Source of the DNA: Tritrichomonas musculus
Taxonomy: Eukaryota; Parabasalia; Tritrichomonadida; Tritrichomonadidae
NCBI GenBank assembly: GCA_039105265.1
Contig: JAPFFF010000043.1
Span: forward strand, 1-64,000
Direction: 5' to 3'
Length of the DNA stretch: 64,000 nucleotides
Part shown: piece after piece, positions 41,665 to 52,953 of the stretch
How positions within the stretch are numbered: the stretch's first letter is position 1
Layout of the letters: each line of letters begins with the position of its first letter
Notes under the pieces: generated by a model
Database searches by the model: none
What the model saw: only the letters and a program-made list of their open reading frames with translations
What the model was told of the DNA's origin: nothing
Made by a program: the position numbers and the translations under genes

Positions 41665-44600
41665 ATCTTAATATTAGCTTTGTATAATAATAATATTTAA
41701 ATCTAAATTAGATGTTATATAATATATAATACTAAATTTTGCTGCATAATAAATAAGTATTTAATTAAAATAGTTTTTTAATAGATATTGTTTGAAAACA
41801 AAAATATTCATAAATACATTATGTGGAATAAAGATTACTAAATTTTTAAGTGGATAATTATCAATATAAGTTGTAAAATAACCTATTTTATAATCGAGAA
41901 AGGAGCAAGGGTAACCGTTTTTCGTACGTTAAGAAGCCTTAAAAAAGCATTTATATCTTATTATAAGAACAAGAAAAAACAATATTTTTTAAATATATTG
42001 ATTATTTATATTAGATAAAATAATCCTTAATGATACATTACATAATTATTTCAAGTGTGATGAAATTAATGACTAATGATATTTTTTTTGATCATCCAAA
42101 GGACTTGTAGATTAATGGTTTTGACATTCTATTTTAGTGCTAAATGATAAAATGATATTATGTCTTTTAAATAAAATTTATAGTAGACTTATAAAATTCC
42201 ATATCGCATTTTTTATTTTTGAAATCCTGGGGAATAATCCTTTCTGTTGAGTGTTTATTTACATTAATATTTTATTTTGTCGACGATTGGTGTTAATAAT
42301 TCTATTATATTATAATTAATGTTTTTTTAATAAGGAATTGTTATTACAAAATATAATTTTTTTAATATATATTTATTTAATAAAGCATATTAAATATATT
42401 ATTTTCATTTTGGAGTTGAAATGGAAATAATTGCATGAATATTTATGTTCATTAAAAATCAAAGTTTTCGGGGGAATAATAACAAATAGTTGTTATATAA
42501 AATCATATCAAGCAAATATAATTATTTATCAGCTGAATAAATCAATTAATTGCGATATTTATGAATTTTAATGATGTTTAGAGGTTCTATGATTTTTAAT
42601 TATTAAATTTTAATAATAAAATAGACTATCATCTTTAATATAGGGAAATTTCATTTCCAAAATAACTAAGCACATAAGTAAATTCAGAATTAAAAATGAA
42701 TAAAAAAAAAAATTGAGTAGTGCAAATTTTTAACACAAAAACTCATAGTATAATTTGTTTGTATTTTTCATAAGTACATATAATATTTTATATAATATAT
42801 AATAGTTTTTTTATCTAAAATATCTCTATAATTTATTTATATTATTGAGATAAAAATGTTTTATTCAAAATAAATCTAATTTGAATGCCTATTCAAATAT
42901 TTTTTTCTCTCAATTTTTTCTTTTCAAATTTAAGTTTTATCGTTTTACAAATTTTTCTTGATGGGATATTAATATTTTTTAAATATTCTTGTATATTTAA
43001 TCATATATATAGTTTTAAAAAATAATTACTCATAAGGTATTTTAAATCAATTTATATATTTGCTTGGGAGAATGCATAAAACTAATGATCGAGTGTAACT
43101 TATCATGACTCTAATATAAAATTGGTAGTTGTGATTTGAGATTTAGTCGAATAAATAGATTTAATATACGCATATATATCTAATATATTGTTTTCGAATG
43201 ATTTGGTATGTTGAATTTGGGACAATATTTGATTTAATAGCATCAGTAATTATTTCAAAAAACTGATTATATCTCAGCCATTTTGTAAAAATATTGAGTC
43301 TCGCATGGTTTATTCTAATTATATTAGCAGATACTTTTAAATCATCATATGGTCTATCTTGAATTATTTGAAATTGAGAATCTCCAAATTTCATCGATTG
43401 CCCTTAATCAAATCATAAAAGTAATATTTATATATAAATATTATTATATTATTTATAAATAAAATAAAATTTTGAATTTATTAATTATATAACGCAAAAA
43501 AAGGCAAACAACGAGAAAAAATAGCCCATTCAATAAGTTAACTCTCCTCTTCAATTTGTCAACTTTTTGAATTATTTTTATACTTTGATATTTTTCTTTC
43601 ATTTGTCGGTAAATCGATTTATTTCTGTGATTTTACACAACTTCTATCAAACATGTAAAAACGTTTAGAATTAAAATTCGTACGTTAGTTCTGAAAAGTT
43701 AAACTTTTTGATAACTTGGATTTTTTTAAAACGATAGATTCTTTTCTGGTCCATATAAAGTTTGCTTAAAAACCAATATACTATATAATATTTCAATATG
43801 AAGTCGAAACGATTTTCAATAACCTCTAAAGTGGTGCTTCTTTTAATAGAGGTAATTTCAAGATCTTTTTCTCAAAATTGAAATAAAATATGCGAAAATG
43901 GTCTATAATATATATATATAAACGTTATTATATAATAACAACATTATGAAATTCAAATTTCAGTTCAAATCATTGAGATATTTGAAAACTTTTTTATTAA
44001 ACTTTTTCATTTCCACTGGAAATTTTCAAGAAGGGAATCATTTTAAACTGTATAAAAAAACTTAAATCTCCAGTGTGGAATTTTTATGACATTAAATAAA
44101 TTAAAACATATATTGAAAAGAAAATTAAACCTTTTGGAAATAATTGATATAAAATCTGAAAATTAACATAAAATGTAATTTTAATGAAGAAATCATAAGT
44201 GTCAATGTTTAAAAAATAAAATTATAATTTTCTTTAATGAAACCCTTTATTCAATTTTTATGATAAGATAAATGCTAACATCTAGAGTTTCGATTTGTTA
44301 TTCCAAAGTAAATTTAATAAATATAAATATAATAAATAAGATATTTTTAATTATTTTGACAACTTAAATGATTATAATTCTTCAAATTTGTCTAATAATT
44401 TTATTCTTTTTCTAAAATGACAAGTAGGCTTGTTATTTTCCGATTCTCGAGATTGATAATTGATTGACTTTTCGATATCGATACATAAATACGCACTGAT
44501 TCTCGAGATCGATTTCAGAGATCGAGAATTTTACGAATTTCCAGTAGCAACTTTTTGAGAGCTAGATTAATTGAATTTAATTTCGCTCACTTTTTCATGA

Positions 44601-44867
44601 ACAATGCTTCAATGAAAATGGATTATTTTTAAAAAGTTTGAATTATCATATTCATAATGCTATTATATGAGTTGTTTAAATTCGCATATTAACCATATCA
44701 TATGACAAAATAATAACCACTTCTTCATTTTAATTTACTTTTTCTTTTAATTGAAAGGTTATGTTGGTTATATTTTTTAGAGAAAAAGTTGATATGCCTC
44801 GTGCTTTAAAAAAATGCTAAAATGAGTGAAAAAATGAGGGAAAGAATCAAAATTTAGGATTTGGTGG
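41665..44867. other. MULE interior, left part, non-coding
   Basis: 3.2 kb of very AT-rich DNA. A 77-codon minus-strand frame at 43,161-43,394 from an ATG (MKFGDSQFQIIQDRPYDD) has non-repetitive composition but no recognised relative. GATTCTCGAGAT-type sequences recur near 44,442 and 44,502 within a short complex palindrome. Confidence 0.5.
43161..43394 (-). CDS. Small hypothetical ORF inside MULE
   Basis: 77 codons with an ATG at 43,394. It encodes MKFGDSQFQIIQDRPYDDLK and continues with a plausible helical sequence (ARLNIFTKWLRYNQFFEIIT). Composition is less AT-driven than random frames nearby. It may be a relic of a larger gene; I see no family. Confidence 0.25.
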   Translation of the reverse strand: MKFGDSQFQIIQDRPYDDLKVSANIIRINHARLNIFTKWLRYNQFFEIITDAIKSNIVPNSTYQIIRKQYIRYICVY

Positions 44868-46260
44868 TTGCTACAGGCAACAACAGTGATAGGTATCACG
44901 ATATTTATTATGTGTAGCAATCAAAACCTTAAACTTGAACCTTGTCCAGAGATAATGTTTGACAAAGACTTAACTGGCAGCAATCTTAGCAAAGATCTTA
45001 TCACTGTTGCTAGAGAAAAAGTTTTTACGATAGAATTTGACGATTCTGATTATGCTAACATACTTGAACCCAAAATATTTACATTTATAAAGGATATTAA
45101 TCTTAGAGATGTATATAAATGCGATGTTATAGATTTGTTATAGGTATAAAAAATAACACAGGACTTGTTTCATAATGCATTAGAACTTAAGAAAATGATT
45201 CTGTATAAGGTAATGATCCATCAAGTATTACGTATATTAAGCACTTTAGCATACCTGGAATAGATATAGCTCAAGACCCAGATATAGCTATCGTGAAATA
45301 TGTAAAAAACTTAGTAAAAAACAAGAGCAATAATAATTATGAAACATTAAAGACAAAATTAGATGAAATGGAGAATAATTTGTGGAAGCATTTTTATTAT
45401 GTATTTACACTTTGTGATGACCAAACGATAGATAACATTTTTTATTCAGATAATACTTCAACAAAAGAATTTGGTTTAGAATTTTATTAAGATTTTATTT
45501 TTAACAAGAAAGAATATTTAGTGATGATGATTAGAACCAATATTATAAAAGGGAAAACTTATATTGATGAAATTTATGGTCCTACAAGATTTATAGAATT
45601 AAATGATTTTGAGTATACTAATTTTGATAATATTTAACGTTATGGACGGCACAATTATAATTATAATATAAAGTAACCACGCTTATAATAATTATCATAA
45701 TAATAATAAAATAGATATATAGCAGTAGTGAACCGTAGGCTAGGCCAAATAAAATGCCCCAGCCTACCACTACTCCAAGGGCTCCCACCCCTGGACCCCG
45801 CCTTACAAAGTCTTCAAAAAGCTCCAACAGTCCATATAATTCAAAAAGTTGGTAACAAAAAAATTCTAAGCAAAAAGTTTTATGGTCTCGTTATCAAAAT
45901 TATTTTAGGGCAAATAATCTACCTAAACCAATTTATGGGATAAAGACGAGGTTGATGTTAATATTCTTAATATTTTCATCATGAATGTAACGTTATGGAC
46001 GGCACAAATGGACGTCCTTATATCGAAGATTGTGCCAGAGCTATATGGTGCAAGTGTTAAGGACAGGCTTAACGAAGTATTATAAATATGATTACAAATA
46101 TTTTTATAAGCGTGGTTACTTTTATTTCGAAAATAACTGATGTAGAAATGGGGGATGGAGATTCCATGGAAAATACATATAAATGCTATAAGCTGATAGA
46201 ATAGGTGAACTGGCACCTCCAGATGATCCCAATATCGATCAATAATTTCTTAATGAGATA
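44868..46260 (+). pseudogene. Decayed protein gene with internal rearrangement
   Basis: Protein-like text is scattered over the three plus frames with several stops: EPCPEIMFDKDLTGSNLSKD, KVFTIEFDDSDYANILEPKI, PGIDIAQDPDIAIVKYVKNL, KGKTYIDEIYGPTRFIELND, WTAQMDVLISKIVPELYGAS. It may once have been one gene of more than 400 codons. No family is recognised. An insertion bracketed by the 20-mer TAACGTTATGGACGGCACAA (45,635 and 45,988) separates two blocks. Confidence 0.5.
45635..46007. repeat. 20-bp direct repeat enclosing a GC-richer insert
   Basis: TAACGTTATGGACGGCACAA occurs at 45,635-45,654 and 45,988-46,007. Between them lies an inverted copy of downstream DNA (GTAACCACGCTTATAA near 45,674 against TTATAAGCGTGGTTAC near 46,103) and a GC-richer block at 45,727-45,835 with AAGGGCTCCCACCCCTGGAC. 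That block resembles the G/C-rich terminal sequence of Polintons and may be a small Polinton-end fossil. Confidence 0.55.
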
Positions 46261-46727
46261 GAAAATGACTGACAAGAAAAGGAAATAATTGTTTTTGTTG
46301 AAATAAGAATTCCAAGTCAAGAATATTAAAATGATTTTTTAAATCAAATAACTGTTTAATTTGACAAGAATATAAGTAATAAGATCAAATGATATTTTTT
46401 TTAATATGGAGCTACAATATTATCAATTGTTTCACGGCAAAACAATGTGAAAAGCTTTATATAAATTAAACTATATAAAGTTTAAGATGGAATGAACAAA
46501 ATATCTCTGAAAACTTTATTAGTTCAATTAGGAATGAAAACAAAAGCAATTAATGATAATTTATTAACTAAATAAAAGTTTTATTTCCTTTTATATAAAA
46601 TATAATTTAAAAATAATAAATAATAAAGGTGCGTATTTATTTTGTAATATTAATTTTTTTATTTTATATTTATAATAGATACAAAATATAGAATCAGAAA
46701 AAATATTTTTTATTTCATTTCATCTAT
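46261..46727. other. MULE interior, non-coding
   Basis: About 470 bp, AT-rich, downstream of the decayed gene. No gene or repeat is recognised. Confidence 0.4.
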
Positions 46728-47128
46728 CAGAAGTCAAGTATACACTTTTCATTTTTCAAAAGCTCTGTTTGTTTATTTGGACTTTTTGTATTTCAGAATT
46801 ATAGAATTAAATAAAAGATAAAAATGAAATAAAGAATTATTTTATCATTTATCAATATATATAATAGTATATATTATATTTTATACTATGAAATATCATA
46901 CATTTACAAGGATATTTCTCTTATTTAAAAATCAAACAGAGTTTCAGAAATATAAAAATGCGTAATCTCGACTTCTGTTTTATATTTTCAAATAGTAAAC
47001 ATATATTTTAATTATATACTTGTATATGATTATTTATTTATATTTATTAATAATTTTTATATTGGTTTTTTTATAAACATGATTCAAACAGAGCTTCAGA
47101 AATTTTAAAAGTGTATGCTCGACTTCTG
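46728..47128. mobile_element. MITE with three copies of its terminal repeat
   Basis: CAGAAGTCAAGTATACACTT starts a roughly 44-bp terminal repeat at 46,728. Its complement is found twice, ending at 46,977 and at 47,128 (each ending CGACTTCTG). One outer pair would define a 401-bp element and the inner pair a 250-bp one, suggesting nested or partly duplicated copies. Non-coding. Confidence 0.6.
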
Positions 47129-47344
47129 GTAGGCTTTTGATCAATTGAATTTATTTGTTATTTATAGTTTTTAATATGCATTTTAACTATATGCTTTTCA
47201 AGGAAATCCTATAGATATTTATTGAAAATTTTCTATCGTTACACCCCCTATCATTTTTTGTAAAATTATATCTGTCAAAAAAAAAAAAAAATAATTGTTT
47301 TTTGATCTTTTAGGACAAATATCATCATTTTTGACCTAAACTTT

Positions 47345-47432
47345 TTCATAATTTGGAAGTATTGAAAGATGTATTCTATGAGTTTATTCAATATTGACAA
47401 GTTTACAGCATTTTTGGGACGGATGCCCTTAA
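47345..47432. mobile_element. End fragment of the TTAA MITE family
   Basis: The reverse complement matches the left end of the MITE at 13,951-14,210 over about 85 bp, finishing with GGGACGGATGCCCTTAA at 47,432. The other end is not recognisable within 260 bp, so this is a truncated or diverged copy sitting inside the giant MULE. Confidence 0.6.
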
Positions 47433-48566
47433 ATGAATGAAATATCTAATTCAAGTAAAATTGTAAAATACAAATATACTAGATTAAATCAAATAAATTT
47501 ATATTTTAAATATAAATATATAGGGGATTCAACCGTAAAAAAGTGACACATTTTTAAAACTTCAATATTTTTTAATAAAAATATTATCATTTTGTAGATA
47601 ATTTGCTAAATAATCAAGTATTAATTTTTGGAAAAAAATTGTCTATCATGTCATGAAAGGGAATGGATTTTTTAATTGAATGCTTTTCTTATATTTTTCA
47701 TTTCACATTTCAAATTCAATTAATATTTAAATAATAGAGTTTATCCAAATTCCAATTATTTTAAACTAGATAAAAAAGGCAGATGCAATCATATCATCTT
47801 GTTCTAGTATTTTTTTTATTTATTTCTACGAATTGACAGTTATTTTTTTTTATCTTCAGATATCATATTTCACTTCTAAAAAACATCAATGCCAATGCTT
47901 TTATTAATACATTAATATTGTAAAGCCAACTTTTTAGATTATTATTTTTAGTTGAAATAATAAAGATTAGAATTAAAATATTTTTACATTAAAAATGATA
48001 TTATTATCACCATAAAATATCAGTTATGAATCATGAAAAGATGTGTGATATTTCTTTATAGATTTTTAAAATTGATGTTTGATATGATTTGAATCTTTTT
48101 CAAAATTCATTAATTTCAAGTATTTAATCATTGAATTATATGTTTTTGTTTATGAATTAAATAATTATTCTATTGTATTTAACATGAATTGTCTTTTTTT
48201 GGTTCATAAATTATGAATTTTTCATATAACATTTCATGTCAACTTTCTATTATTCTCTTTCATGACCCTATAGATATTTTTTTATTATAAGATATATTTT
48301 AGAATTAATAAATAATGGAGATATTATTTTAATAGTAAAATAAACAAAATAATTAATTTTTAATTTTTATTCAATTTTTTGACACTTTACAAACGGTTGA
48401 ATCTATATAAATATAAATATTCTTAATTTGAAATAATATATCTAATTTGAAAATTGAATTTTATTTAGAATATACTTTTTTAATGAATTATATAAATAAA
48501 TGAAAAACTAGAAATAAAGAAGCAAGTTTTTGAAAAGTCTTTGATTTAATTGTTGTTTATGTGATA
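47433..48566. other. MULE interior, non-coding
   Basis: 1.1 kb of AT-rich sequence downstream of the transposase stop. No features are recognised. Confidence 0.5.
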
Positions 48567-51500
48567 TTAATGTTTATGAGTTGAAGTTATATTACCAAAT
48601 TGATCAATTCTGTTTCTTTGTTGTTTTAACGATGTCACTCCTATTGGAATGTCATTATTCATTTGTACAATTCCATCAAAATTAGGATAAATAATATGAT
48701 GTTGGAAAATTGATTTGTAATATGATACGAAATATCTGGGATGTATCCATTTACTCCAGTCGATTTTGAATTGACAAGCCACGGCGAGTAAATGGATACA
48801 TACCATACCTGTATCATGATAGAATTTGCATAAGCAAATTGGAGCTTCATCAGGACAAATTATAACTGTGCATTTTTCAGTAGCATCTTTAAATACTTCA
48901 TATTTAAATTGTGAAACTGGCGTTTGAAAAACTGTTAAATGCTGAGCAATTGCAAGAGCATAGCTTAAATAACTTTGAGCACTATTAGTAAGTGTTCCAC
49001 TTTGTGAACATATATCTTGAAGAGTTGTAAATCCAATATCATATATCTGCTGGAAAATTTCCAGAGGTTCCTTATTTTTGAGGTCTAGTCTTTTGATTTT
49101 TGCGTTCAAAGATTCAACTGCAGATGATGATAAGCTTTGATCTCCTTTAGCATCTGTTTCAAAACGGCTTATTTTACTCCATTTATTGCCTGTATCTAAA
49201 TATTTTTTTAATTCATTGTTTGATTGATTGATAGCATTTTTTTTTGAATTATATTCTTGTGGAGATTGAGACTTTACAAGTGACAAAAATTCTTCTTTAC
49301 TCGGACAATGCTGACTTATATGCCATGCACAGAGTAAATTGTTAATTCCAACCTTTTCTATGCTACCAATTAATGCTCGAGAATCATCAGTATGACAGGT
49401 TTCAATTCGATGCAAATGACCTCTCAACAAACTCAAAAACAAATCTGTATAATCTCCTTTTTCTGAGGGAGCCCATGCTACGGCCAGAGGAAGAATACTT
49501 CTGTCTCCGGTCATTGTTACCAAAGTATACAAGTGCCCTTTTGAAATGCCATTTTGAAATCTGGTATCAGTTTGTACGACGGGGAAGAAAATTGATGCAT
49601 AAATAAATTGGAGAGCATAGTTGGGCACAATACCAACAAAATCTATCAATCCTTCATTGTTTTTATGTATATATCCATTACCTCCTGCTTGCCTAATTAT
49701 TTGAATAAGACTGGTCAATTTGCCCCAGGATGCTAATCTGTCTTCTCTGGTCAAATTAAAAACAATATTATAATTCCTCCTAATTCTTAGATTATTAATT
49801 GTGTTTGGTAATAAGTTAAACTTTGAATTTATTTTAGCCATATACTTTGCATCTAATTGTGAACTTTTACCGTTTTCAAATATAACTTTTTGAAGTGATT
49901 CAGTTGAAACAATGACTGGCTTCGGGCATGTATGGTAAGTCTGATTTTCTAAATGAAAACCATCTTCAGATCGTATAAAATTAGCTGTATAAAAGCATCC
50001 TTGTGATTTGCATTTAAATCCAAGTCTGCTTGGATCTTTTGTTTCAATTTTCATAAGTCTATAACCTTTATTTGCTTTGGCTAAAATTGTTTGAACAATA
50101 AATTCATTTTGAAAAGGTTCATGTGATTCAAGATTTGCAATTGTTATTGTATCATTTATATCATTTACATCAGATGATGATTCTGTTACTTCATTATTTG
50201 TTCCTACAAATTTTCCTTCAATATCAAATCTGCTCCAGCATTCACTCATTTCATTTTCTATGGCGCTATCGTGCAGAGAATTAATATCTTCTTGGCTCAA
50301 TGAATTTCTCGTTGGCATTGTAATCATAAAAGTCTTATGTGTCGATGGTTCTAGTATTGGATTTTCCAGTTGCCGCATCCTTATATTATTATCCTTTTTC
50401 TTTCTGGCTTTTGCTTTTGCATTATCTCCTTTATCAAGATATTGTTTGCCTTTTGGTCTTCCACGTTTCTTTTTTATACTAAAATCATCAAATATTTCAT
50501 CACACATTGAAAAATCAAATATTTTATAACTTCCAATATTATCTTCAGATATAAAAGCGAAATTATTATATTTAAATATCTGATGCAAAGTATTTTGATC
50601 AATCACTTTTTTTTTATTGAAATAATTCTTTTCAATGTAACTTGCAAGTTCATTATGATGACATTTGACTGATTCTATAAAAGATTGTTTAAATGTTTTG
50701 TCATCAGGTTTGATACGTTTTTCTTCAAGAAGGTGAATTATTTCAAAGTTATTACCATGTATGGCAAAAAGCCAAGATTCTGGAGTTATTTTGGCTCCAT
50801 TTTTTTGTAAAAATTTGAAAATTTTAAATGATCCGAAAAATGCTGCATAATTTATGAAACTCAATTTACTTACAATTGAATTTTTGATTAAAAATAAATT
50901 AGTTTCATATATAGATAAATTGATTATTTCGTCAAATGAGATTTGATTTGTTTGAATATATGATTGAAATTCAGTAATCATATCACATTGGATTAATTTA
51001 CAAATATAACTATCATTCTCACCTATTTTTCTGTTTTCATAAAAATTGTCAGGCAATTCTGTGTTAATCTCATTAATCCAATTATTATTTGCATTATTTG
51101 GAGGAAACCAATCATTTTTGATAAATGGCTGTAATTCAGGCGAGAAAAATTGTGGATATTTAGTTATGATAAATTTTTCCTTTATCAGTTGTTTGCAAAC
51201 ATAGTCATCAAATATTAATATTTGACTTTCGATTAAAAATAGTAGAATTCTTTTGTTGCTTTTGAAAATATCAAATATTTCTGAATTCGAGAAGTTCTGA
51301 ACGATTTCGGCTTTTATATCTAATATAATTTTTTCAATTTTCGGGAAAAAATTGACATATCGATGATGATTGTTCGATATTCTGGTGATTAATGTTAACA
51401 TTAATTTAAATTCTTGTATATTTTCATAGATTTTTTCATTTACAATGATATCTGTAATGAGCTGATAACTTTCTTCAATATCTTCCTCTGTATCAATAAA

Positions 51501-51584
51501 ACTTAAAAGGTAATTTTGAACCTTTTTCATTCTATCAAGGATAATTTCATCATAGACTGCATTTACGGAATTTGTATCATCCAT
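48567..51584 (-). CDS. DUF3447-MULE transposase fusion protein
   Basis: 1,005 aa from an ATG at 51,584. Residues 1-340 are homologous to the host DUF3447 protein at 11,018-12,184 (NNHHRYVNFFPKIEKII; NSEIFDIFKSNKRILLFLIE; CHHNELASYI). Residues 371-380 include an AT-hook-like KKKRGRPKGK. Residues about 520-555 form a zinc-knuckle-like region of the FAR1/FLYWCH sort (FKCKSQGCFYTANF, YHTCP). Residues about 640-830 are the MULE catalytic core: D673 (VVQTDTRF), D733 (HTDDSRAL), CAWHISQHC, and E824 (SSAVESLNAKIKR). A SWIM finger C-x-C-x(9)-C-x-H is at 917-931. All key residues are present and the frame is open, so it may be active. The natural role is cutting and inserting DNA at the MULE ends. The N-terminal host-type domain is unexpected. 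Confidence 0.85.
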   Translation of the reverse strand: MDDTNSVNAVYDEIILDRMKKVQNYLLSFIDTEEDIEESYQLITDIIVNEKIYENIQEFKLMLTLITRISNNHHRYVNFFPKIEKIILDIKAEIVQNFSNSEIFDIFKSNKRILLFLIESQILIFDDYVCKQLIKEKFIITKYPQFFSPELQPFIKNDWFPPNNANNNWINEINTELPDNFYENRKIGENDSYICKLIQCDMITEFQSYIQTNQISFDEIINLSIYETNLFLIKNSIVSKLSFINYAAFFGSFKIFKFLQKNGAKITPESWLFAIHGNNFEIIHLLEEKRIKPDDKTFKQSFIESVKCHHNELASYIEKNYFNKKKVIDQNTLHQIFKYNNFAFISEDNIGSYKIFDFSMCDEIFDDFSIKKKRGRPKGKQYLDKGDNAKAKARKKKDNNIRMRQLENPILEPSTHKTFMITMPTRNSLSQEDINSLHDSAIENEMSECWSRFDIEGKFVGTNNEVTESSSDVNDINDTITIANLESHEPFQNEFIVQTILAKANKGYRLMKIETKDPSRLGFKCKSQGCFYTANFIRSEDGFHLENQTYHTCPKPVIVSTESLQKVIFENGKSSQLDAKYMAKINSKFNLLPNTINNLRIRRNYNIVFNLTREDRLASWGKLTSLIQIIRQAGGNGYIHKNNEGLIDFVGIVPNYALQFIYASIFFPVVQTDTRFQNGISKGHLYTLVTMTGDRSILPLAVAWAPSEKGDYTDLFLSLLRGHLHRIETCHTDDSRALIGSIEKVGINNLLCAWHISQHCPSKEEFLSLVKSQSPQEYNSKKNAINQSNNELKKYLDTGNKWSKISRFETDAKGDQSLSSSAVESLNAKIKRLDLKNKEPLEIFQQIYDIGFTTLQDICSQSGTLTNSAQSYLSYALAIAQHLTVFQTPVSQFKYEVFKDATEKCTVIICPDEAPICLCKFYHDTGMVCIHLLAVACQFKIDWSKWIHPRYFVSYYKSIFQHHIIYPNFDGIVQMNNDIPIGVTSLKQQRNRIDQFGNITSTHKH

Positions 51585-52293
51585 AATAAAAAAATGAAAT
51601 CCGTTGACTTTTTTTTTAGAGTGTTACGTTAGTTTTTTTTCAGATTAGTCGTTTATCTTTTTTTTTTTTGGTTTATTCCGTTTAATTTAGAGATAAAGTC
51701 GAATTTGATTTTAATTGAAACCTTATTGAAAAAAATAGAATAAATTTTGAAAATGAAATTGAATTTATAACCATATGTATTCAATATTTTAAAGCTCCTC
51801 TTAAATCAATTTTAAAATCTCAATATACATATATTATCAATATCTTTTTTGTTTCTTTGCTTCATAGTTTTATTTTTCATAAATTACTTTTTATATCATT
51901 AAGAAATAATGTTTATTTAAAAAACATAATATAATATATAAAAATAGCATAGATGAATTTATATTTCAACTAGTTTATTATTTCAATGAATTAGTTTTTT
52001 TTTTTTTTCAATAGAAAATAAATTTATCTAATAGATTTAATTTAATTTATAGTCAATTTTAAAGTTATTAAGTCTAATAATGGAATTAATTGAATTTTTA
52101 AAAATATAAACCGAAATATGTAAATTTATCAGAAAAAAATATGTGTTTTTTTTTCCATTTTATCTTGTTAAATATTTGAAATTATAAGTAAAAATGATCA
52201 GATTGAAATAAATAAAATTTAATACTATAATAAATATTTAATTAAAGTCTTCTTTTGATTAAAAACAAAAAACAAAAAACAAAAATAAAAAAC
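51585..52293. other. Upstream flank of MULE transposase gene
   Basis: About 700 bp, AT-rich, presumably holding the minus-strand promoter. No clear initiator is identified and no gene is seen. Confidence 0.4.
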
Positions 52294-52362
52294 ATTCAAT
52301 AAATACATCACAAAAAGTGGCAGGTAAAAGCTATTATACTCAAAAAATTGATTTCAAATTCA
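52294..52362. repeat. Diverged internal copy of MULE TIR inner end
   Basis: ATTCAATAAATACATCACAA through TTGATTTCAAATTCA parallels 53,797-53,865 in the right TIR (CATCACAAAAAGTTGCCGAT ... CAAAAAATTGATTT), with about 80% identity by eye and in the same orientation. It suggests an older TIR remnant or nested related element. Confidence 0.6.
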
Positions 52363-52801
52363 GTTAATTTATATACGTTAATGAAATTTGTAAAAACACT
52401 TTTATAGAAATAAAAAATGATTGTATTCACGATAATTTAGTATAAATATTTATTATATATCAATATATTAAAGATAATTATCGTAGGGTTATTTTATTTA
52501 TTTATTTTCATCGGTTTTAATTTTCTAACGTACTTCTTGCAATTTTAACTAACGTCTTGACTTTTTTGATAGTTTTTTTTTTTACTAAATAGTGGGGAAA
52601 AAATAGATAAATTATTATTATTTGTGAATATAAAATAACAATTCTTTTTACTTCTTAACAAAAATGTATTGTCATCTTTGAAAAAGTTATTTTTTATTTA
52701 TCGTTCAGGCCATTTTTAACCTCATAACCGTCCCCTGCGAACTTTTTCCAAAGCCCTCGCAAAACCCGGTCCTATTTTTCCCTTCGCCCGTTAAAGATAG
52801 A

Positions 52802-52953
52802 AAAAAACTGTCATTCATCTATATAAGGATGAATGGCCAATTTAGGGTCAAATACTCTCGCGGTTGACAGTTTTTTATTGAGAAAAAGCCATTTTTTGAA
52901 AGCTGGCAATTCTTTTTTCAGACTCCAAAAAAGAATTGCCAGCTTTCAAAAAA
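52802..52953. repeat. Cluster of strong palindromes
   Basis: Three stems are packed together. AAAAAACTGTCA (52,802) pairs with TGACAGTTTTTT (to 52,876). Inside this pair, CATTCATC (52,812) pairs with GATGAATG (to 52,835). A 27-bp perfect stem at 52,892-52,918 and 52,927-52,953 (core GAAAGCTGGCAATTC) has an 8-nt loop CAGACTCC. GC-richer DNA lies just upstream (52,730-52,800). It could be a structured RNA, a small foldback element or a regulatory site. Confidence 0.75.
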
